NCBI GenBank assembly: GCA_937997955.1
Contig: CALLDR010000192.1
Coordinates: 1 to 24,424, forward strand
Length of the DNA: 24,424 nucleotides
Direction: 5' to 3'
Origin: an uncultured Emergencia sp.
Lineage (GTDB): Bacteria > Bacillota > Clostridia > Peptostreptococcales > Anaerovoracaceae
Shown: positions 1-8,440 of the stretch, in pieces
Layout of the letters: every line of letters begins with the position of its first letter
Numbering within the stretch: the first letter of the stretch is position 1
The notes under the pieces: generated by a model
The model's database searches: none
The model's input: the letters and a program-made list of their open reading frames with translations, nothing else
Told to the model about the DNA's origin: nothing
Translations under genes and position numbers: made by a program

Positions 1-766
1 TGCCCTCCTCCACCATGTCCTCTAATGGCTTGTTGGTGGCGCAGATGATCCGCACGTCCACTTTGACGGTTTCCACGGAGCCCACCGGCATGATCTCCTT
101 TTCCTGCAGCGCCCGAAGCAGCTTCACCTGCATTCTCGGAGAAACGTCTCCTACCTCGTCCATGAACAGGGTGCCTTTGTCCGCTTCCTGAAACAGCCCC
201 TTCCGTCCGCCGCGCAGCGCTCCCGTAAACGCTCCTTCCTTATATCCGAACAGCTCGCTTTCCAAAAGCTCCTCTGGAAGAGACGAACAGTTGATCTTCA
301 CAAACTTTTCGCCGCGTCTGGGGCTGTTGTTGTGAATGGCGTTGGCAAAGATCTCCTTCCCCGTGCCGCTCTCGCCGCGGAGCATGATGGTGGCCGGCGT
401 CATCGAGGCCACTCTGGCCGTTTCGATGACCTTCTGCATGGCGGGATCTTTGCCGATGATGTCTTTGAACGTATATTTCGTCTGCACCTTGCGCAGCTTC
501 TGGTTCAGCCGGTCCAGCTCCCGTTTCAGCCGGTTGATATCGGAAATATCGTGATAGACTACGATCTTTCCGACCGCGCGCCCTCCTTCGCAGATCTCGC
601 TGGCGTCTGCCACCAGCTCCGTACTGCCTCTGCGGACCATCCTGCCGTAGGCTTTGTTGGTGAAAACCGTTCTGCCTTCCATGTCCTGTATGCAGACAGC
701 GTCGGACGCAGCGTCCAGCACAAAGCCCAGCTGTGATACGATTTCTCTTATCCTGTTATGGTTCAT
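1..766 (-). CDS. PAS-domain sigma-54-dependent transcriptional activator, C-terminus beyond window
   Basis: The 255 visible residues are the N-terminal half of a bacterial enhancer-binding protein that opens sigma-54 promoters by ATP hydrolysis. Residues about 10-75 look like a small PAS-type sensor domain, followed by a probable coiled coil (about 76-98). The AAA+ domain starts near residue 99. It has Walker A GESGTGKE (131-138), the sigma-54 contact loop GAFTGA (178-183) and Walker B GTLFMDEVGD (198-207). The rest of the AAA+ domain and any helix-turn-helix lie beyond base 1. The ATG at 764-766 follows a GGGAGG ribosome binding site at good spacing. The gene lies downstream of a DMT permease in the same direction, but a promoter candidate at the permease stop suggests it can be transcribed alone. 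PAS ligand and target genes cannot be read from the sequence. The family call is very secure. Confidence 0.95.
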   Translation of the reverse strand, partial: MNHNRIREIVSQLGFVLDAASDAVCIQDMEGRTVFTNKAYGRMVRRGSTELVADASEICEGGRAVGKIVVYHDISDINRLKRELDRLNQKLRKVQTKYTFKDIIGKDPAMQKVIETARVASMTPATIMLRGESGTGKEIFANAIHNNSPRRGEKFVKINCSSLPEELLESELFGYKEGAFTGALRGGRKGLFQEADKGTLFMDEVGDVSPRMQVKLLRALQEKEIMPVGSVETVKVDVRIICATNKPLEDMVEEG

Positions 767-790
767 AGACGCCTCCCTTCTTTAGATTCT

Positions 791-818
791 ATTTTACGCA
801 AAATCTTGCAAAGGTCAA
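791..818 (-). promoter_or_regulatory. candidate sigma-A promoter of the sigma-54 activator gene
   Basis: On the minus strand a -35 box TTGACC (813-818) and a -10 box TAAAAT (791-796) are 16 bp apart, each matching five of six consensus bases. The -35 overlaps the stop codon of the upstream permease gene. Transcription would start about 20 nt before the activator ATG. This is pattern matching only. Confidence 0.45.
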
Positions 819-1756
819 TCAAAGGATCCATCTGCTCCATCTGATCCGTCTGATCCGTCTGCTCCAGAGACCGTCTCCTTTTTCTTCCCGCCGAAGTCGA
901 TCTCGGTCACGAACAGCGCGGCCGTCATGATCACAGCCCCCAGATAGGACTTCGCGGACAGAACCTCTCCGGCGAAGAAGAAGGCCACCACCGCGGCAAA
1001 GACCGGTTCCAGCGTAAAAATGACGCCTACGTGAGAAGCCGTCGTGTACTGCTGGGCCACAGCCTGGACGATGAAAGCCAGGCCGGTGCAGAACAGCGAA
1101 AGGAAGACGACGCTTCCCCAGATGCCCGGCGTGCTGGGCAGATGCGGCGTTTCAAAGATCATGCAGAGAACCAGCATATAGACGCCTGTCACACCCAGCT
1201 GGAAGACGCCCAGCTGAAAAGCGTCCACCTCCTCATGGGACACGGCCCGTTCCGTCAAAATCAGATCTGCCGCATAAGCGACGGCGCCCATGAGGCAGAG
1301 CAGGTCACCCCGCAGGTTTGCCATATTGATGGAAAAATCGTCCTTCAGCGTCAGCAGCATGATGCCCACGAAGCTCATGGTCACTGCCACGACGATCTTC
1401 CGGTGCGGCCGCTTCCGCAAAAACAGCATTTCCAGAATCGGCACGAAGATCACGGTCAGAGCGCACAGAAATCCAGAATTAGACAGGGAGGTATACTGAA
1501 CTCCGAAGGTAGCTCCCATATAGACGAAGACCAGCACGCTGCCGATCAGCAGGCTGTATTTCAGCGTCGCCCAGTTCACTGTCTTCAGACTTTTACAGGA
1601 AAGAATCCCTGCCGCCGCGAAGGCGCCGAGAAACCGATAGGCGTTGAGGGTAAACGGCCCCATATCCGAAAGGGACACGTCCATCAGATAATAGGAAACA
1701 CCCCAGCACAATGTCACCAGCACCAGCATCAGATCTGCCTTCAATTGCGTTTTCAT
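815..1756 (-). CDS. DMT superfamily (EamA) permease
   Basis: This 313-residue protein is very hydrophobic and shows the pattern of the drug/metabolite transporter superfamily: ten likely membrane helices arranged as two EamA repeats, roughly residues 7-140 and 152-286. The first helix has the typical start LVTLCWGVSYYLMD, and the second repeat holds VIFTLEPVFAAVVAFFFAGE, a common EamA signature. It should export or import a small metabolite; the substrate cannot be inferred. The ATG at 1754-1756 is preceded by GGGAGGG. The C-terminus ends in a cytosolic low-complexity tail of G-A/S-D units encoded by a 9-bp tandem repeat, which is unusual for the family. Upstream lies a spacer with three TCAACTAA repeats that could be an operator. 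Confidence is high for family, none for substrate. Confidence 0.9.
   Translation of the reverse strand: MKTQLKADLMLVLVTLCWGVSYYLMDVSLSDMGPFTLNAYRFLGAFAAAGILSCKSLKTVNWATLKYSLLIGSVLVFVYMGATFGVQYTSLSNSGFLCALTVIFVPILEMLFLRKRPHRKIVVAVTMSFVGIMLLTLKDDFSINMANLRGDLLCLMGAVAYAADLILTERAVSHEEVDAFQLGVFQLGVTGVYMLVLCMIFETPHLPSTPGIWGSVVFLSLFCTGLAFIVQAVAQQYTTASHVGVIFTLEPVFAAVVAFFFAGEVLSAKSYLGAVIMTAALFVTEIDFGGKKKETVSGADGSDGSDGADGSFD
830..865. repeat. four tandem 9-bp units in the 3' end of the DMT permease gene
   Basis: The plus strand reads ATCTGCTCC, ATCTGATCC, GTCTGATCC, GTCTGCTCC in direct succession. The units are in frame and encode the repetitive Gly-Ala/Ser-Asp tail of the permease. The array looks like a minisatellite and could change copy number without shifting frame. 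Confidence 0.85.
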
Positions 1757-1777
1757 ACACCCTCCCGCGTTTTAAAC

Positions 1778-1796
1778 AGCGCTCAGAAACAGCGCT
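1778..1796 (-). terminator. GC-rich hairpin in the holA/permease spacer, possible weak terminator or attenuator
   Basis: AGCGCT occurs at 1778-1783 and again at 1791-1796. It is self-complementary, so the two copies can form a 6-bp stem around a 7-nt loop. On the minus strand the stem is followed by GTTTAAAA, a poor U-tract. It lies 22 nt before the permease ATG and about 120 nt after the holA stop, so it might end the comEC-holA transcript or shape the permease leader. It could also be chance. Confidence 0.3.
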
Positions 1797-1800
1797 TAAC

Positions 1801-1849
1801 TCAACTAATTGTAGTTCAACTAACTTGACTTATATTATTCAACTAACTT
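1801..1849. repeat. three TCAACTAA direct repeats, possible operator of the DMT permease
   Basis: TCAACTAA occurs at 1801-1808, 1816-1823 and 1839-1846; the longer word TTCAACTAACTT is exact at 1815-1826 and 1838-1849. The middle copy sits in the near-palindrome TAGTTCAACTA (1813-1823). Minus-strand TTAGTTGAAC resembles the half-sites of MarR/SlyA-type operators (family knowledge), but no regulator gene is adjacent. I see no convincing -35/-10 pair for the permease in this spacer. The array may equally be a decayed tandem repeat downstream of holA. Confidence 0.5.
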
Positions 1850-1918
1850 TTTTAGCTTATTTAGTTTGTTTGGCTTGCTCGCCTTGTTTCATTCATCTTA
1901 AATAAAACAACGCAGCCC

Positions 1919-2965
1919 TTATACACCCGCGATAAACAGCTCCAGCGCCAGCTGGCTGTCGAGAAGCCCCGTCTTGATCTGCCGGTCCACCTCGTAGATA
2001 GAAGACAGGATCTTCTTCAGCTTGTCCACGGAAAAGCGATTGGTATAGGGAATCATCTTCTTGATCCGGTATTCGCTGCCGCCCAGGCGCTTATGGATGG
2101 ACTTCAGATCCATGCCGTCCTCCCGCATCTGCTTCACCGACAGCATCATCTCAAACTGGCTGACGATGGCGCCGATGACAGAGAACGGGTCGCTGCCGCC
2201 GTGGAGCATATTGTACAGGATTCGGAAGGCTTTATCCTTCTGCCCGCTGCTGATCCCGTCCAGCATATCGAAGACAAAGGTCTCCAGGTCCCCGCAGACG
2301 GCCTCCTCGATATCCTCCTGCCGCACCACATTTCCATCGCAGTGGGCGATGACCTTTTGAATATCGTTGGCAAAGTGGAACAGCCTGTAGTCGCTTTCCC
2401 TGTTGAAATAACCCGTAGCCTCGATGAGCAGGTTCAGCGCCGAAGGGCCGATGTCCACTCCCGCCGCCCGGAACCGCTTTCGGGCAAAAGATGTCAGCTC
2501 CGCCTTGTCGATCTTGTCAAAATCGTAGCACTGTCCGTGCTTTTTCAAAGCGGCAGGCAGCGCGGCGGAGGCTTTGATCTCCTCGGCGGAAAAGATCAAA
2601 ATGGTCCCGTCGTTGCTGGCGCTGAGATAGTCCGCCAGCTTCACCACCTCATCTTTGCTGTAGCCCCTGGCGCTGTCGCTGGACAGCGGACGGAAATCCT
2701 TCACCCAGACCACCCGCCTGTCGGAGAACATGGAAAAGGTCTCGCTGGCCTCTATGATCTGGCCGCAGGTGACCCCGTCTTCATCTAGTATTTGATAATC
2801 CATGGAGACCGTCGCCGGGTTGACGTATTTCTTCACCAGCGTCTCCACCGCCCATTTGACCAGATACTGCTCCACCCCGTAGAAGAGCAGCACCTTTTCA
2901 ATTTTCCCCGCCTTCAGATTCTCCGAAAAAACCTTAAAACTGTGCTTCACCGCTTTTTTGTACAT
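1919..2965 (-). CDS. holA: DNA polymerase III subunit delta (clamp loader)
   Basis: This 348-residue protein matches HolA in length and layout. The subunit opens the beta sliding clamp within the clamp-loader complex. The N-terminal AAA+-like domain begins with KVLLFYGVEQYLVKWAVE (24-41), where the delta family has a degenerate, non-ATP-binding loop. A region rich in DFRPLSSDS and DGTILIFSAEE strands follows, and the C-terminus is the alpha-helical collar domain (MLHGGSDPFSVIGAIVSQFE and onward). The start ATG lies inside the end of comEC, a 19-nt overlap in another frame, so translation is probably coupled; GGGAAG about 8 nt upstream is the likely ribosome binding site. A GTG at 2948-2950 is an alternative start. 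comEC followed by holA is a common order in Bacillota. In many relatives rpsT comes next, but here a repeat-rich spacer and a permease follow. Confidence 0.93.
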   Translation of the reverse strand: MYKKAVKHSFKVFSENLKAGKIEKVLLFYGVEQYLVKWAVETLVKKYVNPATVSMDYQILDEDGVTCGQIIEASETFSMFSDRRVVWVKDFRPLSSDSARGYSKDEVVKLADYLSASNDGTILIFSAEEIKASAALPAALKKHGQCYDFDKIDKAELTSFARKRFRAAGVDIGPSALNLLIEATGYFNRESDYRLFHFANDIQKVIAHCDGNVVRQEDIEEAVCGDLETFVFDMLDGISSGQKDKAFRILYNMLHGGSDPFSVIGAIVSQFEMMLSVKQMREDGMDLKSIHKRLGGSEYRIKKMIPYTNRFSVDKLKKILSSIYEVDRQIKTGLLDSQLALELFIAGV

Positions 2966-5157
2966 ACCGTGATCTTCCCGTCCTTGCTTCTGATTCCCAC
3001 TGCCCCGTCCAGGTCAGTTCTGAATACCATTATACCTTTTTTCTGCAATTTTTCAATGACCTTCTGCGACGGATGGCCGTAATTGTTCCGCCCTACGCCG
3101 ATGACGGCCACCGAAGGGCTGACCGCCTCCAGGAACCTGTCGCTGGTGCTGTAGGCGCTGCCGTGATGGGCCACCTTCAGCACATCGCACTTCAGCGCGT
3201 CCGTGCCCCGGTACTTCTCCAGCAGCATGGCCTCCCCTTCCGCCGTAATATCGCCGGTCACAAGGATCGTCATTCCATACCAGTGGACCTTGAAGATCAG
3301 GCTATTGGCGTTCTCATCGTCGGCCTCAGTGTCCTGCCTGTCCGGCCAGAGAATCTCCGCCCACGCGTCCTCGTCCGCTTCCAGCCGCTGTCCGGTCCGC
3401 CCCTCCGTCACCAGCTGTTCCACAGGGAAACAGGCTGCCAGATCCACAAGGCCCTGATAGTGATCCGTGTGCAGATGGGTCGCCGCCGCCAGGTCCACCG
3501 CGGAAAACCCGTTCTTCAAAAGATACGGTTTGAGGACTTTCTTTCCAACGTCATAGCTGACGGATCCGCCTCCGTCGATCAAAAGGCTTCTGCCGTCCTC
3601 TGTCTTGAGATGCAGGCAGTCCCCCTGCCCTACATCTACCAATACCGCCTGCGCCCGGTCAAAGGGGCTGTCTCCGGCAGCAGCGCCCGCCCACGTCACG
3701 GCGGCGATCAAAGCGCCTGCCGACGCGATCCGCTTCCATTCCCCGCGCCGCACATAGATGTAACAATACTCTGACGTGCAGAAAAAAGCCAGTCCGTACA
3801 GCAAAGCCAGCAGCCACAGAGGCGGACTGACCACGTCGAAGGAAAGCCAGCCGTCCGAACAGAAAAGCCCATTGACCTTTATGACCATGGACGCCAGGCC
3901 GTGAAGGAGCTGGGGAAGCAGCGGCAGACTGGCGCCCGTCGCCATTGAAGCCAGGAATCCCGCCATGCCGGCCGGAACCAGCAGGGAGACCAGAAAGACC
4001 ACGGGAAAATTGCCGGCAAGGCCGGAAAAAGATATATAATTGAAGGTGTAGGCCATGTAGGGCATCAGGCCCAGCTGTACCGCCAGAACAGCGGCCGGAC
4101 CCCTGCCGCAGACACGTTCCAGCGCCGGCGTGAAAAAGGCCATGGACGCGACCGCCAGAAAGGACATCTGAAAAGAAGCTCCGAAGATGACGAAGGGGTT
4201 CACCGCCATAACCGCCAGAGCCGCCGCCGACAGGGCCGTCAGCAGATCACAGCGCCGCTCTGTCATCTGGCCCGCCTGCGCCAGCACGATCAAAAGCACT
4301 GCCCGCCGCACCGAAACAGACCAGCAGGCGGCCGTACCGTACACGGCCAGGGAGAGCAGAAAGAGGACCAGAAGCAGCCGCGACCGCCGCCTTTCCTGCA
4401 GCTTTTGAAAGAGTCCGTAGAGTATGCCGATGTGAAGGCCGCTGACTGCCAGCACGTGGGCCGTGCCGTTCTGGCGAAAGGCGTCGTAGACCTCCTCGTC
4501 CAGCTGCGCCGTGTCGCCGAACAAAACGCCACGAACCAGGGCTTCCGATGACTGCGGCAGCTGCAGCAGCTGAAAAAACTGCTCCCGCTTCAGCAGGATC
4601 CATTGTTGCGCCCGCCGCGGCAGCGACGCCGGCCGCTCCGTCACCGCAAAGCTGTCCACAGACGCGGTATAGAAGATATTCCGCGACTTCAGATACAGGC
4701 TGTAATCGAAGGTTCTGGGGTTGCCGCTTTCCTGCGGCTCGGTGATTTCAGAGGAAAAAGAGATTTCCCGGCCTATGAGGCCGTAGGGCTGGTCCAGCTG
4801 GCAGTAACAGCTGACCAGCAGCTTCTCTCCGCAGGTCTTTACGGTCAGCTGCCAGTTCTTCCCGCCGGACTGCCTGACCTCCGTGACCACACCCGTGACG
4901 GACACCCTTTGATCGCCGGTAAGGCCGGCCAGTGTCCCGTGCTGTGCCCAGGAAACCCGCGCGCACATCAAAAGACAGCCTGCCAGAAAAAAAGCCAGCG
5001 CCAGCCGCAGCGTTCCCCGGCCGGAAAATCTTTGAAGAAACAGCATGACCGCGCCTGCCGCGACAGCAGAAAAAAGGCCTGCCAGCCTGCCGCTGTACCA
5101 GACCCAGATGATGGCCGCCATCATGGCGATGACGGCGCAGAAAAGTTTTCGTCTCAT
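2947..5157 (-). CDS. comEC: ComEC/Rec2 DNA internalization channel
   Basis: The 736-residue membrane protein carries single-stranded DNA across the cytoplasmic membrane during natural transformation. Layout: N-terminal helices (1-70); an OB-like soluble domain (about 80-175); the competence domain with AVSGLHIGIL (237-246) and the following helices to about 465; and a C-terminal metallo-beta-lactamase-like domain from about 502, opening with LVDVGQGDCLHL and containing HLHTDH (561-566), the metal-binding motif of the putative nuclease site. All expected parts are present with no frameshift. The ATG at 5155-5157 follows AAAGGA, which forms the loop of a small hairpin. A good promoter lies at 5192-5220. 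The 3' end overlaps holA by 19 nt. No comEA or pilus genes are in the window, so whether the cell is competent cannot be judged. Confidence 0.95.
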   Translation of the reverse strand: MRRKLFCAVIAMMAAIIWVWYSGRLAGLFSAVAAGAVMLFLQRFSGRGTLRLALAFFLAGCLLMCARVSWAQHGTLAGLTGDQRVSVTGVVTEVRQSGGKNWQLTVKTCGEKLLVSCYCQLDQPYGLIGREISFSSEITEPQESGNPRTFDYSLYLKSRNIFYTASVDSFAVTERPASLPRRAQQWILLKREQFFQLLQLPQSSEALVRGVLFGDTAQLDEEVYDAFRQNGTAHVLAVSGLHIGILYGLFQKLQERRRSRLLLVLFLLSLAVYGTAACWSVSVRRAVLLIVLAQAGQMTERRCDLLTALSAAALAVMAVNPFVIFGASFQMSFLAVASMAFFTPALERVCGRGPAAVLAVQLGLMPYMAYTFNYISFSGLAGNFPVVFLVSLLVPAGMAGFLASMATGASLPLLPQLLHGLASMVIKVNGLFCSDGWLSFDVVSPPLWLLALLYGLAFFCTSEYCYIYVRRGEWKRIASAGALIAAVTWAGAAAGDSPFDRAQAVLVDVGQGDCLHLKTEDGRSLLIDGGGSVSYDVGKKVLKPYLLKNGFSAVDLAAATHLHTDHYQGLVDLAACFPVEQLVTEGRTGQRLEADEDAWAEILWPDRQDTEADDENANSLIFKVHWYGMTILVTGDITAEGEAMLLEKYRGTDALKCDVLKVAHHGSAYSTSDRFLEAVSPSVAVIGVGRNNYGHPSQKVIEKLQKKGIMVFRTDLDGAVGIRSKDGKITVCTKKR

Positions 5158-5175
5158 GTCTCGTCCTTTCGAGAC
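5158..5175 (-). promoter_or_regulatory. hairpin displaying the comEC ribosome binding site in its loop
   Basis: GTCTCG (5158-5163) and CGAGAC (5170-5175) form a perfect 6-bp stem. The six loop bases on the minus strand are AAAGGA, the comEC Shine-Dalgarno, and the stem abuts the start codon at 5157. The structure could position or restrict ribosome binding. The geometry is seen directly; the regulatory role is inference. Confidence 0.5.
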
Positions 5176-5191
5176 TCTCCGTTACACTTAC

Positions 5192-5220
5192 ATAATATAC
5201 CAAAACCCACATTCTGGCAA
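5192..5220 (-). promoter_or_regulatory. sigma-A-type promoter of comEC-holA
   Basis: On the minus strand TTGCCA (5215-5220) and TATTAT (5192-5197) are separated by exactly 17 bp, each five of six to consensus. The predicted start is near 5185, giving a leader of about 28 nt made up mostly of the hairpin with the ribosome binding site. Confidence 0.65.
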
Positions 5221-5280
5221 CGGTTTCGCAAAAAAAGCCCGGTTTTTCTGGCGACAAGTTATAAAAAGTGGAAATATCCT

Positions 5281-5309
5281 TTAACTTTTGGGGTGAATTA
5301 TGGTATACT
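5281..5309 (+). promoter_or_regulatory. sigma-A-type promoter of the penicillin-binding protein gene
   Basis: TTAACT (5281-5286), a 17-bp spacer and TATACT (5304-5309), preceded by TGG, make an extended -10 promoter. The predicted start is near 5316, about 33 nt before the ATG. It is divergent from the comEC promoter; the two cores are about 60 bp apart. Confidence 0.6.
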
Positions 5310-5349
5310 AAAGGGAGTTTATTCTTTATAGAAAGGACTATAACATCAG

Positions 5350-8307
5350 ATGCGCAGCGATAAAAAGAAAAATAGAAGAAAGCACGGAAAGCAGGAGGCC
5401 GACAGCGCGGCAGTGGTCCAGGCTGACGGCGCCGCGGTCCGTAAAAAGAAGAAATACAGACTAAACTGGAAAAGGTTTATCCTGTTTCTGCTGGGCCTTA
5501 TGCTCATCGCCGTGGTGGCGGTCTGCGTCTACGTAGGCCTCGTCATTTCACAGGCGCCGAAGATCGATGTAAACGACATGTACACGATTCTGACAGAGAG
5601 CACGGTGGTCTACGACGACAGCGGCAACGAGATCGACACGGTCTACTCCGAGGAGAACCGCACCATCGTGGAGTACGAGGACATTCCGGAGAACATGGTC
5701 AACGCCATGGTAGCCCTGGAAGACAAGACCTTCTGGGATCACCACGGGTTCAACTTCATCCGTATCATGGGCGCCATCAAGGAATCCGTCTTTGGCGGCG
5801 GCCAGATCAGCGGTACCAGTACCATCACCCAGCAGCTGGCCAGAAATATCTTTCTGAAGGACAGCCGGTTTGACCGGGATATCAAGAGAAAGATCATCGA
5901 AGCCTACTATACGGTCATCATCGAAAAAGAACTGAGCAAAGAAGAGATCATCACTCTCTATCTGAACACGGTTAACTTCGGATACGGCAGCTACGGCGTC
6001 CAGGCGGCGTCCCAGGCCTATTTCTCCAAGGACGTACAGGATCTGAAGCTGTCCGAATGCGCGGCGCTGGCGGCCCTGCCACAGATGCCGACCACCTATC
6101 AGCTCATCGAATACGTGGGCAACGACGACGTTTCCGAAAAGGACGAGAACATTCTGAAGCGGACCTCCAACGGAACCTACCTGGCCAACGACGCCAGCAA
6201 GGAGCGCCGCGAGATCTGCCTGGACCTGATGGAGGAACAGGGCTACATCACCGCGGAGCAGAAGGAAAAGGCGGCTGAGCGGAAGCTGACCAGCATGCTG
6301 AACCCGAGCTACAGCAACAACGTACAGGAGGCCTCCTACTTTAAGGATTATGTCATCGACACGGTCATCGAGGATCTGATGGAGGCTAACGACTGGAATT
6401 ACGATACCGCATGGAACAAGGTCTACAACGGCGGTCTGCGGATTTACTCCACCATGGATTCCCAGGCCCAGGAGGTCATCGAAACGGAATTTGACAACGA
6501 CGCCAACTTCCCGTCTTCCTCCACCTACAGTATTCCGAACCTGACAAGCTACAGCAGCATCTTTGACAGCGACAAGAATTTCACGCTGAAGACCAGCGAG
6601 ATCATCAAGAGGAAAGACGGCGGCCTGCTGATCAAAGCCAATAAGAGGCTGAAGATCTACGAGACCGAGGTCAATGGGGAAACCGACTACAGCATCGAAT
6701 TCCCGAACATGTACACCTATGAAAACGGCAAGCTTTATACCATCAGCGGCGGCTTCATCAACGTGCCGCAGCAGTATAAATCCCAGAATAAATACGGAAA
6801 TATCATCATCTCCGCCGACTTCTTTGAGAATGAGGACTACAAGGACTTCTTCATCTTCAACGACGACGGCACCGTTACCATACCGCCTGGCTCCTACTCG
6901 CTGAACCAGAAGGTGATCCAGCCTCAGGCGGCCATGACCATCGTGGAAAATTCCACCGGCTACATCAAAGCCATGGTAGGCGGCAGAAAGACCACCGGAA
7001 GACAGCTCCACAACAGGGCGATCAGTCCGGAGCAGCCGGGATCTTCCATCAAGCCGCTGGCAGTATATTCCGCGGCTATCCAGCAGAGCGCGGAGGAGGC
7101 CCAGGCGGGAAAGAAGCATACCTTTGTCGATTACAAGATCGATAAGCAGGGCGCTAAGCTGTGGGGCTACTATCTGACTGCGGCTTCCATCGTTATCGAC
7201 GAAAAAACCACCATCAACGGCAAGGTCTGGCCGCAGAACGCCGGCGGCGCCGGCTACTCCGGCCCGCAGACCATGCGTTCCGCCCTGCAGCAGTCTATCA
7301 ACACCTGCGCCGTCAAGATCCTCAAGCAGGTAGGCGAGGAATACTCCGCGGATCTGGTCGAGAAGTTCGGCATCACTACTCTGGACAGAGAGGGAGATGT
7401 CAACGACCTGAACCTTGCGGCTCTGGCTCTGGGCGGCCTGTCAGAAGGCGTCACCACTCTGGACATGGCCAGCGCCTATACGGTCTTCCCGAACAACGGC
7501 ACCAGAAAGGACACCACGCCGTACACCAAGGTCGTGGACAGCAAAGGTGAGGTCCTCCTGGATAAGACGGAAACCGAGTCTCACGAAGTTCTGGATTCAG
7601 GCGTAGCCTGGATCATGGCCGACATGCTGAAATCCGTCGTAACCCAGGGTATCGGTTATCCGGCGGCGATCTCCGGCGTACAGTCCGGCGGCAAGACGGG
7701 AACCACCGATGAGCAGAAGGACATCTGGTTCGACGGCTTTACCCCGTCCTACTCCGCTTCCCTGTGGATCGGCGTAGACCAGAACTGCGCCGGCAGTGAA
7801 ATGTCCGGCCCGGCGGCAGCCCTCTGGGGCAAGATCATGAACCAGATCGACGGCGCTAAGCAGGGGTCTTACAAGAGCGCGCCGAGCAACGTCATCTATT
7901 CCGGCGGAGAATACTACATTTCCGGAACCCAGGGCGGCGTAGGCAGCATCAAGGACCTGGAAGAAGAAGTGACCATCTGTACAGAAACCGGCTATCTGGC
8001 AACGCCGGATTGTCCGCACACCAAGAAGGTCAGCTATCTGGATTGGGGCAACGACGACGGAGAAGACGGCGAAATGCCGAAGTATTACTGCTACAAGCAC
8101 AACACCGATCCGAAGAAGTACCCGATCAGCCCGAAGGAGACTTACGTCCCTTATGAGCCGGTCAAGCCGGAGGACCCGGACGATCCTGACGAACCGCTGC
8201 TTCCGATCGATCCTGACCCAGATGACCCGGACAATCCAGATCCGCCTGTCGACGATCCGGACAATCCGGATAATCCGGACGATCCCGGTATTGATCCAGC
8301 GGCTTAG
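5350..8307 (+). CDS. class A penicillin-binding protein (PBP1A-type glycosyltransferase/transpeptidase)
   Basis: The 985-residue bifunctional enzyme polymerises and crosslinks peptidoglycan. Residues 1-40 form a basic cytosolic tail, and about 43-67 a membrane anchor. The GT51 domain has ALEDKTFWDHHGFN (122-135, catalytic E124) and STITQQLARN (157-166). A linker of about 140 residues (390-525), possibly OB-like, precedes the transpeptidase domain with SSIK (nucleophile S565, K568), SIN (649-651) and KTGT (782-785). Both active sites look intact. The C-terminus ends in a tail of about 60 residues rich in Pro, Asp and Asn. The ATG has AAAGGA 12 nt upstream, somewhat distant, but an in-frame TAA just before it excludes a longer form. 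The gene stands alone between a divergent comEC promoter and a strong terminator. Family certain; the exact paralog name is not assignable. Confidence 0.96.
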   Translation: MRSDKKKNRRKHGKQEADSAAVVQADGAAVRKKKKYRLNWKRFILFLLGLMLIAVVAVCVYVGLVISQAPKIDVNDMYTILTESTVVYDDSGNEIDTVYSEENRTIVEYEDIPENMVNAMVALEDKTFWDHHGFNFIRIMGAIKESVFGGGQISGTSTITQQLARNIFLKDSRFDRDIKRKIIEAYYTVIIEKELSKEEIITLYLNTVNFGYGSYGVQAASQAYFSKDVQDLKLSECAALAALPQMPTTYQLIEYVGNDDVSEKDENILKRTSNGTYLANDASKERREICLDLMEEQGYITAEQKEKAAERKLTSMLNPSYSNNVQEASYFKDYVIDTVIEDLMEANDWNYDTAWNKVYNGGLRIYSTMDSQAQEVIETEFDNDANFPSSSTYSIPNLTSYSSIFDSDKNFTLKTSEIIKRKDGGLLIKANKRLKIYETEVNGETDYSIEFPNMYTYENGKLYTISGGFINVPQQYKSQNKYGNIIISADFFENEDYKDFFIFNDDGTVTIPPGSYSLNQKVIQPQAAMTIVENSTGYIKAMVGGRKTTGRQLHNRAISPEQPGSSIKPLAVYSAAIQQSAEEAQAGKKHTFVDYKIDKQGAKLWGYYLTAASIVIDEKTTINGKVWPQNAGGAGYSGPQTMRSALQQSINTCAVKILKQVGEEYSADLVEKFGITTLDREGDVNDLNLAALALGGLSEGVTTLDMASAYTVFPNNGTRKDTTPYTKVVDSKGEVLLDKTETESHEVLDSGVAWIMADMLKSVVTQGIGYPAAISGVQSGGKTGTTDEQKDIWFDGFTPSYSASLWIGVDQNCAGSEMSGPAAALWGKIMNQIDGAKQGSYKSAPSNVIYSGGEYYISGTQGGVGSIKDLEEEVTICTETGYLATPDCPHTKKVSYLDWGNDDGEDGEMPKYYCYKHNTDPKKYPISPKETYVPYEPVKPEDPDDPDEPLLPIDPDPDDPDNPDPPVDDPDNPDNPDDPGIDPAA

Positions 8308-8339
8308 AGTAACGCATCAGATGTAAATCATAGAAAACG

Positions 8340-8390
8340 GACAGAGAAAAAGGAGAGCATGACTGCCCTCCTTTTTCTCTGTCTGTTTTT
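8340..8390. terminator. strong intrinsic terminator, probably bidirectional
   Basis: A perfect 16-bp stem pairs 8340-8355 with 8368-8383 around a 12-nt loop. On the plus strand it is followed by TGTTTTT and further T-rich sequence, ending the penicillin-binding protein transcript. Its A- and T-rich stem arms and the TTTT on the other side suggest it also stops the convergent ten-gene transcript that ends with rpe. Confidence 0.9.
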
Positions 8391-8414
8391 CACTTTTCTA
8401 TGCTCTTGTTCGAC

Positions 8415-8440
8415 CCTGCTGACTCCTGCTAAATCCTGCT
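8415..8440. repeat. CCTGCT repeated three times at 10-bp period across the rpe stop
   Basis: CCTGCT lies at 8415-8420, 8425-8430 and 8435-8440 on the plus strand, with four AT-containing bases between copies; a fourth partial CCTG follows at 8449. The array spans the rpe stop codon (8429-8431). It is similar in kind to the arrays at 830-865 and 20845-20872. Confidence 0.6.

Noticed and set aside
1..766. Sigma-54 (-24/-12) promoter near the activator gene
   Set aside because: I looked in the adjacent spacers for TGGCAC and TTGCA at the required spacing and saw none, so its target is probably outside the window.
5548..7119. 523-codon open frame on the minus strand opposite the penicillin-binding protein gene
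   Set aside because: It is antisense to a gene with complete catalytic motifs, has no ribosome binding site or family resemblance, and reflects codon bias in G+C-rich DNA.
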